From: Candidatus Eiseniibacteriota bacterium
Lineage (GTDB): Bacteria; Arandabacterota; Arandabacteria; Arandabacterales; Arandabacteraceae
Length of the DNA: 12,759 bases
Direction of reading: 5' to 3'
Assembly: GCA_030622265.1 (NCBI GenBank)
Contig: JAUXGG010000013.1
Location: 1-12,759 of the forward strand
The notes beneath the pieces are model-generated. The model ran no database searches, was not told the origin of the DNA, and worked only from the letters and a program-made list of their open reading frames with translations. Each line of letters opens with the position of its first letter. The first letter of the stretch is position 1. The translations under genes were made by a program, and so were the position numbers. Positions 7,227-12,759 of this stretch are shown here, piece after piece.

Positions 7227-8026
7227 GAATAGATCTTAAGACATCAATCATAGATGGGTTGGGAGTGTCCGCGGGTGATCTGGTGAGCATCGTGGGAGCG
7301 GGCGGAAAGACCTCCCTGATGTACGGCCTGGGTCATGAGCTGCTGGCCTCAGGAAAGCCTGTGCTGCTCACGACCACGACCCGGATCTGGCGTCCCGAGC
7401 GCCGCCGGGTTCCAATGGTGGTCCTGGGTCCTGAGACCTCCGAGACCGCCGGACGTATCGCAGACGGGATAAGATCTTCCGGGTCGGTGCTTGCGGCCCG
7501 TGAGGAGTCGGGCTCCAAGTTCAGGGGTTTCTCGCCTGAGTTTGTGGAGGAGCTCTACTCCGGATGCCGTCAGTGGACCGTCGTGGCGGAATGCGACGGG
7601 GCGATGGGCAAGTCGCTTAAGGTACCAAGGGACCATGAGCCCCCGATGGCGCCCTCGACCAGTGTCTTCGTGGTCCTTGTCGGCGTCGACTGCCTCGGCA
7701 AATCGTTGGGTGATGATCTTATCTTTCAGCCCTCGAGCATCAGCGAGGTTACCGGGCGAGGTCCGGATGCGATGGTCGATGAGGACCTGGTGGCGGAGGT
7801 GGTGCTCTCGAAGCGGTCATACCTGGGGAGGAAGCTGCCCGGAGCGCGCATGTGCGTGATGTTGAACAAGGTGGATCCCGAAGTGCTCGATGGGGCGATG
7901 GGCAAGGCCGCCCCGGGGGGCTCGGCGCTCAGTCTTGCGCTTAAGCTCAAGAAGAACGCCGCCGTCGAGCGGGTCTGTCTCGGCTCCTTGAAGGACCCGG
8001 GCAGGCGCTTCCTCGTGGTGAGATAG
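7223..8026 (+). CDS. yqeC: YqeC-family selenium-dependent molybdenum hydroxylase accessory protein
   Basis: A member of the YqeC family, one of two markers of bacteria with selenium-dependent molybdenum hydroxylases and inferred to act in formation of the labile selenium cofactor. The 267-residue protein has a P-loop-like GAGGKTS (G25-S31), a second conserved block of four threonines at T50-T53 (LLTTTTRIW), and the acidic block AECDGAMGKSLK (E123, D125, K130, K133) followed by PRDHEPP. LVGVDCLGKSL and CVMLNKVD complete the NTPase-like core. The GTG start overlaps the aminotransferase stop. The MocA-like, XdhC-like and YqeB genes follow directly. The biochemical activity of the family is not established as far as I know. 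Confidence 0.92.
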   Translation: MRIDLKTSIIDGLGVSAGDLVSIVGAGGKTSLMYGLGHELLASGKPVLLTTTTRIWRPERRRVPMVVLGPETSETAGRIADGIRSSGSVLAAREESGSKFRGFSPEFVEELYSGCRQWTVVAECDGAMGKSLKVPRDHEPPMAPSTSVFVVLVGVDCLGKSLGDDLIFQPSSISEVTGRGPDAMVDEDLVAEVVLSKRSYLGRKLPGARMCVMLNKVDPEVLDGAMGKAAPGGSALSLALKLKKNAAVERVCLGSLKDPGRRFLVVR

Positions 8027-8049
8027 GAAAAGAGTGAGGCGGGAGAAGA

Positions 8050-8667
8050 ATGGCTTCGGTGGGATGCATATTGCTGGCTGCCGGTACTTCCTCGAGGATG
8101 GGAGAGCCCAAGCTCCTGAAGATGGCCGGCGGAAAGACCATCTTCGAGGTGACGCTCGGCCGGCACCGTGAGAGCTCGCTCGAGAGGATCTCGGCGGTCG
8201 TCCCGGGCTGGCTCGCCGGCTTCGGTTCCATCGTGGAACGCTGTTCTTCCCGTCGGGTGAGCTTCGTGGTGATGGACGAGCCCTGCGAGATGAGTTTCTC
8301 GCTCAAGGCAGGCTGGAAGCACCTGTGTGAGCAAGGCGGCCTCGACGGCATAATGGTATCGCTTGCCGATCAGCCGCTTGTGACGGCAGGCACGATTGAT
8401 AATCTGATACGGTCCTTCTCGGGCTCGGACAAGTCGATCTGCGTTCCTGTTTTCGATGGCAGGCGCGGGCGGCCGGTGATCATCTCCTCCGGTCTCGGTG
8501 AGGAGGTTCTCTCGCTCGAGGGTGACGAGGGCGCGAGGAGCCTTCTCCGGAAGCACGGCGATGACATCGAGGAGGTGGGTGTCTCCTCAGACGAGGTGCA
8601 CCTGGATTTTGACAGGCCTGAGGATTTCGACAGGCTGGCCGCAAGGCTGAACACGGACGAGGTTTGA
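8050..8667 (+). CDS. mocA: MocA/YgfJ-type molybdopterin nucleotidyltransferase
   Basis: An NTP-transferase-fold enzyme of 205 residues. Characterised MocA attaches CMP to molybdopterin to make the cytosine dinucleotide form used by xanthine-oxidase-family enzymes. The nucleotide-binding signature LAAGTSSRMGEPKLL occupies residues 8-23, with R16 and K21 in the standard places. D107 in SLADQPLV is the usual metal-binding aspartate. GRRGRPVIIS, GDEGARSLLRKH and the terminal DFDRPEDF (around residues 186-193) complete the family pattern. It follows yqeC by 23 bases and precedes the XdhC-like gene by six. The YgfJ branch is associated with selenium-dependent hydroxylases. Whether this enzyme uses CTP or GTP, or acts on the selenium form, cannot be judged by eye. 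Confidence 0.91.
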   Translation: MASVGCILLAAGTSSRMGEPKLLKMAGGKTIFEVTLGRHRESSLERISAVVPGWLAGFGSIVERCSSRRVSFVVMDEPCEMSFSLKAGWKHLCEQGGLDGIMVSLADQPLVTAGTIDNLIRSFSGSDKSICVPVFDGRRGRPVIISSGLGEEVLSLEGDEGARSLLRKHGDDIEEVGVSSDEVHLDFDRPEDFDRLAARLNTDEV

Positions 8668-8673
8668 AAAAGA

Positions 8674-9450
8674 ATGGATGATGCAAGGGACATCTTAAGA
8701 ATCGCCAATGAATGGCTTTTCGGAGGTGAGCGGATCTGTGTCGCCACCGTCGTAAAGAGAAGAGGTTCCGCCCCCAGGGAGGCCGGTGCCAAGATGGTCA
8801 TCTCCTTCGCCGGCAAGATGGCGGGCACTATCGGCGGCGGTATCGTCGAGAAGGAAGTGATCGAGAAGGCCCCGGGCGTGATGAAGACAGGCAAGCCCGT
8901 GATGCTGGACTTCAACCTCTCGGGCAAAAAGAAAGATCTCGACAGCATGTGCGGCGGGAACATGTCGGTCTTCCTCGAGCCTTTCGGGGAAGTGAAGAGC
9001 CTTTTCATCATCGGCGCCGGGCATGTCGGGGGGGCCATCGCCGGGCTCGCGTGCAAGAACGGTTTCGAGGTTACTCTGGTCGATTCCAGGGCCGAGTACA
9101 TTACTCCGGAGAGACTGGGTGAGAGGGTGAAGGGTGTGCTTGCCTCACCGGGCGACTTCGAGGGCAAGCTGGAGATTACCGATATGTCTTTCGTTGTCAT
9201 ATGCACAAGCGGGCACGGGCTGGACAAGGAGTGGTTGGGCAGAGTGCTCGCCCTTGCGCCGCGGTACGTGGGAATGCTCGGGAGCAGGCACAAGGCCAAA
9301 ATGGTCTTTGACGAGCTCGCCTCGAGCGGCACGGCCCGCGAGGAGCTCGACCGGGTACATACTCCGGTGGGTATCGACATAGGCGCCATCACCCCGGACG
9401 AGATAGCGGTCAGCGTGGTTGCCGAGTTGATCAAAGAATGGCGGGACTGA
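8674..9450 (+). CDS. xdhC: XdhC/CoxI-family molybdenum hydroxylase maturation factor
   Basis: A chaperone-like factor of 258 residues. The best-studied XdhC binds molybdenum cofactor, promotes its sulfuration, and inserts it into xanthine dehydrogenase. The N-terminal XdhC/CoxI domain shows GSAPREAGAKM and GTIGGGIVE, then C93 in the DSMCGGNM motif. The C-terminal Rossmann domain begins with FIIGAGHVGG (residues 111-120) and ends with the family signature HTPVGIDIGAITPDEIAVS. The start ATG is six bases after the mocA stop, with GAGG at 8659-8662. It abuts yqeB with a three-base gap. The symbol is used in the Rhodobacter sense of an accessory protein, not the E. coli xdhC iron-sulfur subunit. 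Confidence 0.92.
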   Translation: MDDARDILRIANEWLFGGERICVATVVKRRGSAPREAGAKMVISFAGKMAGTIGGGIVEKEVIEKAPGVMKTGKPVMLDFNLSGKKKDLDSMCGGNMSVFLEPFGEVKSLFIIGAGHVGGAIAGLACKNGFEVTLVDSRAEYITPERLGERVKGVLASPGDFEGKLEITDMSFVVICTSGHGLDKEWLGRVLALAPRYVGMLGSRHKAKMVFDELASSGTAREELDRVHTPVGIDIGAITPDEIAVSVVAELIKEWRD

Positions 9451-9453
9451 GCA

Positions 9454-10269
9454 ATGGAAACTTGGATAAAAAGACCGATTCCCCTGGTACTGGTGATAGG
9501 GGGCGGGGAGCTGGGTTCGGCGGTGACGCACCGGCTGGCGAGGTCCGGCCTGGGTGTGGTTGTCGTGGATATCGACCGCCCGAAGTGCATAAGAAGAAAA
9601 GTGTGTTTCGCCACCGCCGCCCTCGAGGGCCGAACGGAAGTCGAGGGGATAAGAGCGCGGCACCTTGCGGCCGCGGATGATGCGCTGAAGCTCATCCGGG
9701 CGGGCGAGGTGCCTCTCGTGACTTGCGGTTACAGGAAAGTTTGCCGGGAGATAAGAGCGGACGTGGTCGTGGACGCAAGGATGACAAAGACCGAGAGCGA
9801 CATGTCGAGCGGCCTGGCTCCTCGCGTCATCGGCTTGGGGCCGGGTTTTGAGGCCGGCCGCAACGCTGATGTCGTGGTGGAGACCATGCGCGGCCATGAT
9901 CTTGGACGGGTGATCGATACGGGAAGCGCTGCCCCCTTTACGGGTGTGCCCGGTGCGATTGGGGGCATGACAAGCAAGCGCGTGATTCGATCCCCCGCAT
10001 CGGGTATCTTCAATTCCAGGGCGGATATCGGCGACCTCGTGGAGCAGGGGCAACTCCTTGGCATGGTCGGCCGGAAGAGTGAAGTGAGCGCTCCAATCTC
10101 CGGTCTCCTGAGAGGCCTGATTGCCGTTGGCAGCAAGGTCAGGAAGGGACAGAAGATTGGGGACGTGGACCCGAGAGGCCGGGATATCGATGTGACCACG
10201 ATCTCGGACAAGGGCAGGGCTGTGGCCGGCGGTGTCCTGGAGGCCATAATGCACTGGTGGAAAGGCTAA
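9454..10269 (+). CDS. yqeB: YqeB-family selenium-dependent molybdenum hydroxylase system protein
   Basis: The second marker of selenium-dependent molybdenum hydroxylases, 271 residues. A Rossmann-like N-terminus carries VIGGGELGSAV (about residues 13-23). The central VVVDARMTK, GLGPGFEAG and VETMRGHDLGRVI segments follow. The C-terminal half is hammerhead-like, resembling biotinyl/lipoyl domains: RSPASGIF, GDLVEQGQLLG, then APISGLLRGL, VRKGQKIGDVDPRG and ISDKGRAVAGGVLEAI. Its exact activity is not established. It lies between the XdhC-like factor (three-base gap) and the FAD subunit, whose ATG follows its stop immediately. One local oddity is C91 and C97 in LVTCGYRKVC, where I remember an Asp-Pro in other members. 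Confidence 0.92.
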   Translation: METWIKRPIPLVLVIGGGELGSAVTHRLARSGLGVVVVDIDRPKCIRRKVCFATAALEGRTEVEGIRARHLAAADDALKLIRAGEVPLVTCGYRKVCREIRADVVVDARMTKTESDMSSGLAPRVIGLGPGFEAGRNADVVVETMRGHDLGRVIDTGSAAPFTGVPGAIGGMTSKRVIRSPASGIFNSRADIGDLVEQGQLLGMVGRKSEVSAPISGLLRGLIAVGSKVRKGQKIGDVDPRGRDIDVTTISDKGRAVAGGVLEAIMHWWKG

Positions 10270-11202
10270 ATGAAAAACTTCGAAGCGATTCTTCCCGGGG
10301 ACGTGGCTGAATGTCTTGATGTACTGGCCGGGCACGGCAGCGATGCGGCCATTCTTGCCGGAGGTACCGATCTCTTTGTGCTCATGAAGATGGGCATAAG
10401 AACGCCCAATCTTGTGATCTATACCGGAGGCCTGCGGGAGCTGAAGCGCGCCGAGCGGCGGGACGGCCGGATAGTCCTCGGGCCGGCGGTAACGCATTCG
10501 GAGGTGGCGGGCTCGCAGCTCCTTGCCGGCCTGGAGGTCTTAAAAGCGGCAGCCGCTTCCATAGGTTCTCCCCAGGTCCGCAACCTGGGAACCGTCGGCG
10601 GCAATATCGTCAATGCCTCGCCTGCGGGTGATCTCTACCCCGCTCTTCTTGCTCTCGATGCGACCGTGGTCTTGAAGAGCACGAACGGAGATCGGGAAGT
10701 CGCACTCGAGGATTTCGTCACGGGTCCGGGCGAGACCACCATAGAACCCGATGAGATGCTGGTTGCTATTCGGTTCGATGAGCCCGGGGGCAAAGACGGG
10801 GGCAAGGGCCGCGGCAAGGTCTTCACGGGCTTCGCCAAGGTGGGCTTAAGGAACGCGCTCGCCATCTCGGTCGCCAACGCCGCGCTTGTTGCGCGTGCCG
10901 AGGAGGGCAAGCTCACCGGTGTGAGAATAGCCTGCGGCGCGGTCGCGCCCACCGCCATCAGGATGCGAGGGGTGGAGGAGGTGTTGGAAGGTGAATCACC
11001 CACCGAAGCTCTGATCGAGGAGGCAGCGCGCATCGCATCATCGGAGTGCGCCCCTCTCTCCGACATAAGGGCTACCAGGGAGTACCGCTGTCATGTCACA
11101 GGCGTGGTGGTTTCCCGCTTGATAAGGAGAGCTCGCACCGAGCTCCTGGACGCGGATACCAATATGGACTCCCCAAAAGATACAGGTACGCATGCTGATT
11201 GA
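10270..11202 (+). CDS. Molybdenum hydroxylase FAD-binding subunit (xanthine dehydrogenase/CoxM-type)
   Basis: The medium, flavin-binding subunit that takes electrons from the [2Fe-2S] clusters and passes them to an acceptor. It has 310 residues. The two FAD-pyrophosphate motifs are clear: AGGTDL at residues 30-35 and GSPQVRNLGTVGGNIVNASPAGD starting at G99. The C-terminal FAD-subunit domain is present (KVGLRNALAISVANAAL, then ACGAVAPTAIRM). There is no extra Cys-rich loop of the 4-hydroxybenzoyl-CoA reductase type. The ATG directly follows the yqeB stop. Its end overlaps the ygeY-like gene by 11 bases. A low-complexity Lys/Gly stretch at about residues 175-185 (GGKDGGKGRGK) is a likely surface loop. 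Its catalytic partner is not in the window. Confidence 0.93.
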   Translation: MKNFEAILPGDVAECLDVLAGHGSDAAILAGGTDLFVLMKMGIRTPNLVIYTGGLRELKRAERRDGRIVLGPAVTHSEVAGSQLLAGLEVLKAAAASIGSPQVRNLGTVGGNIVNASPAGDLYPALLALDATVVLKSTNGDREVALEDFVTGPGETTIEPDEMLVAIRFDEPGGKDGGKGRGKVFTGFAKVGLRNALAISVANAALVARAEEGKLTGVRIACGAVAPTAIRMRGVEEVLEGESPTEALIEEAARIASSECAPLSDIRATREYRCHVTGVVVSRLIRRARTELLDADTNMDSPKDTGTHAD

Positions 11203-12454
11203 TCCCGCCGAACTTGCCGGCCTCGCTGTCCGTATCAGGGAAGCGGCCGAAGCCGAATCCGATTATGTCACCGATCTTGTCCGGCGGCTTGTAAGGATTC
11301 CGAGTCCGAGCGGCGGCGAAGAGGAAGCCATCAAACTCATCAAGGCGGAGATGGAGGCCTGCGATCCCGACGAGGTATTCATTGACTCCATAGGTAATGC
11401 CGTCGCCAGGGTGGGATCGGGAAGCAAGGTGATTCTCTACGACTCTCACCTGGATACCGTGGGCGTCGGTGATGAATCCGCCTGGACGCGAGACCCCTTT
11501 GGCGGTGTGCTCGAGGACGGAGTGATCTACGGCAGGGGTGCCTGTGATGACAAGGGCGGCATCGGGAGCATGGTCGCGGCCTTAAGGCTTATGAAGCAGC
11601 TGGCCGAAAGCAGCGACCTCTCTCCCGGCGACTTCACGCTCTACGTTGTAGGGATCGTCCAGGAGGAGAACTGCGAGGGTCTTGCCTTGAGCGTGCTGCT
11701 CGATGAGAAGGGGATCGAACCCGACTGCGTGGTCCTGGGTGAGCCTTCGGGGCTCACAATAAGGCGGGGCCACAGGGGGCGCGCCGAGATCGAGGTCATC
11801 ACCAGAGGACGCTCGTGCCATTCGAGTGCGCCGGCGCGGGGTGACAATGCGATCTACAAGATGACCCCCGTCATAGAAGGCATCAAGTGGCTGGAGGGTA
11901 AGCTCGGCTCTCATCCGTTCCTGGGCCCGGGAAGCATCGCGGTGACGAGTGCCGATTCCACAGGCCCTTCGAGAAACGCCATTCCCGACAGGTGCCGTAT
12001 CTTCATAGACCGTCGGGTCGTGCCCGCCGACACACGTGAGTCCATAGCGCGCGAGATAGACGAGATAGCCCGGTTCACCGGAGGAAGCGTACAGATAACT
12101 ACTTATGCTGGAGCGAGTTATAAGGGTTACATAAAGGAGCGTGAGAAGTTCTTTCCCGCGTGGGTCACCGATGCCGACTCGCCTGCCGTCAAGGGGGCGG
12201 CCGGGACTTATGAGCTCCTTTTCGACGAGGATCCCACAATAGGCAAGTGGGATTTCTCCACCGACGGCAACTATTCGATGGGTGTTAAGTCGATTCCGAC
12301 TGTAGGTTTTGGGCCGGGTGAGGAACAGCACACGCATTCGACCGAAGACCAGGTAGCGGTCGAACAATTGTGGAAGGCTTCAGCCTTTTACGCCCTCTTC
12401 CCATTCGTTTACTCGATGTCCGCCGGCGGGAGCACCGGAGAGCCCCGGCGATGA
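11192..12454 (+). CDS. ygeY: YgeY-family selenium metabolism-linked M20 hydrolase
   Basis: An M20-fold zinc hydrolase of 420 residues, related to ArgE/DapE deacylases. The metal and catalytic residues are visible: H86 and D88 in DSHLDTV, D119 in GACDDKGG, the Glu pair E158-E159 in VQEENCEG, E184 in LGEPSG and H380 or H382 in EEQHTHST. The dimerisation domain spans about residues 195-310. YgeY proteins co-occur with selenium-dependent hydroxylases and hydantoinases. By position this enzyme would hydrolyse the open-chain carbamoyl or acyl amino acid made by the hydantoinase, an inference from context. The ATG overlaps the FAD-subunit gene by 11 bases, and the stop overlaps rarA as ATGA. A general ArgE/DapE-like peptidase is the alternative. 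Confidence 0.9.
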   Translation: MLIDPAELAGLAVRIREAAEAESDYVTDLVRRLVRIPSPSGGEEEAIKLIKAEMEACDPDEVFIDSIGNAVARVGSGSKVILYDSHLDTVGVGDESAWTRDPFGGVLEDGVIYGRGACDDKGGIGSMVAALRLMKQLAESSDLSPGDFTLYVVGIVQEENCEGLALSVLLDEKGIEPDCVVLGEPSGLTIRRGHRGRAEIEVITRGRSCHSSAPARGDNAIYKMTPVIEGIKWLEGKLGSHPFLGPGSIAVTSADSTGPSRNAIPDRCRIFIDRRVVPADTRESIAREIDEIARFTGGSVQITTYAGASYKGYIKEREKFFPAWVTDADSPAVKGAAGTYELLFDEDPTIGKWDFSTDGNYSMGVKSIPTVGFGPGEEQHTHSTEDQVAVEQLWKASAFYALFPFVYSMSAGGSTGEPRR

Positions 12455-12759
12455 CACCTCCTGACCTTTTCAGCGAGCGCCCGGCCGGGGAAGGCAAGAG
12501 CCCTCTTGCCGACAGGATGAGGCCCTGCGATTTCGATGAGTTCATGGGGCAGGAGAATGCCATCGGCAAGGACTCGGTCTTAAGACGGTCCATCGAGCAA
12601 GGAGAGATCCAGTCGGTGATTTTCTGGGGACCGCCGGGGACCGGAAAGACCACGCTTGCCCACCTTATCAGCACCGTGACCGATTCCACTTTCATCGCCT
12701 TCAGCGCGGTGACCTCCGGGGTGAAAGAGATCCGGGGGGTTGTGGCATCGGCCGAGATG
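12451..12759 (+). CDS. rarA: RarA/MgsA-type AAA+ ATPase (replication-associated), N-terminal part, cut by window edge
   Basis: The first 103 codons of a clamp-loader-like AAA+ ATPase of the RarA (MgsA/YcaJ/WRNIP1) family, which acts at stalled replication forks. The family opening is clear: PLADRMRPCDFDEFMGQE, then the Walker A motif GPPGTGKTT at residues 60-68 (K66, T67), then FSAVTSGVKEIR, the family's characteristic SAV-xxGVK-xxR stretch. The rest, including Walker B, lies beyond the window. The ATG at 12451 overlaps the ygeY stop as ATGA, so it can be translated from the operon transcript, although its housekeeping function is unrelated to the upstream metabolic genes. Confidence 0.92.
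   Translation, partial: MTPPDLFSERPAGEGKSPLADRMRPCDFDEFMGQENAIGKDSVLRRSIEQGEIQSVIFWGPPGTGKTTLAHLISTVTDSTFIAFSAVTSGVKEIRGVVASAEM

Noticed and set aside
7726..8556. 276-codon open frame on the minus strand
   Set aside because: Antisense to yqeC and mocA, with no domain and no plausible ribosome binding context.
8370..9695. 441-codon open frame on the minus strand
   Set aside because: Antisense to mocA, xdhC and yqeB. The translation is dominated by Ser, Pro, Thr and Leu with no motif, so it reads as an antisense artefact.
9145..10497. 450-codon open frame on the minus strand
   Set aside because: It runs antisense across XdhC, YqeB and the FAD subunit, all with strong family motifs. The translation is rich in His, Arg and Pro with no recognisable domain, typical of a GC-rich shadow frame.
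5050..11202. Selenocysteine (in-frame TGA) or SECIS element in the hydroxylase genes
   Set aside because: No gene here needs TGA read-through. Selenium-dependent molybdenum hydroxylases carry selenium as a labile cofactor rather than selenocysteine, so none is expected.

Overview
The window is GC-rich bacterial DNA in which every supported gene lies on the + strand. It holds one gene cut by the left edge (a secreted M28-type metallopeptidase), then a tightly packed run of twelve metabolic genes, then the first 103 codons of a rarA-type AAA+ ATPase cut by the right edge. No tRNA, rRNA, CRISPR array or transposase was seen. The peptidase carries a CARDB-like module and a FlgD/type-IX-like C-terminal module. 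That architecture is common in FCB-superphylum and related uncultured lineages, so I infer an anaerobic or facultative bacterium from such a lineage. This taxonomic guess is weak.

Layout: M28 peptidase (1-1968). A 178-base gap follows, with a consensus-like promoter (2065-2093) and a perfect 8-bp hairpin (2104-2123). Then come a MoaD/ThiS-like carrier with a TTG start (2147-2371), a dihydropyrimidinase/hydantoinase (2403-3797), a zinc-ribbon threonine-synthase-like PLP enzyme (3813-5057), the [2Fe-2S] subunit of a molybdenum hydroxylase (5050-5541) and a PPC/DUF296 protein (5546-5968). An 85-base gap with an imperfect direct repeat follows. After it come a class I aminotransferase (6054-7226), YqeC (7223-8026), a MocA/YgfJ-type nucleotidyltransferase (8050-8667), an XdhC/CoxI-type factor (8674-9450), YqeB (9454-10269), the FAD subunit of the hydroxylase (10270-11202), a YgeY-type M20 hydrolase (11192-12454) and rarA (12451 onward). 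Most junctions overlap or are under 32 bases, so the run looks like one operon.

How the genes fit together: YqeB and YqeC are the known markers of selenium-dependent molybdenum hydroxylases. With the MocA-like, XdhC-like and MoaD-like genes they look like a cofactor-maturation kit. The [2Fe-2S] and FAD subunits would form the electron-transfer half of the hydroxylase. The hydantoinase, YgeY-type hydrolase, PLP lyase-like enzyme and aminotransferase look like a downstream ring-opening and amino-acid-processing route. This resembles the E. coli ygeW-ygeX-ygeY-hyuA-yqeA-yqeB-yqeC region and the anaerobic purine/uric-acid gene clusters reported in gut bacteria. I infer a purine or related N-heterocycle catabolic operon.

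The main oddities are the absence of the molybdopterin-binding catalytic subunit, separation of the two electron-transfer subunits by about 4.7 kb, a threonine-synthase-like enzyme where YgeX would be expected, and a PPC/DUF296 protein inside the operon.
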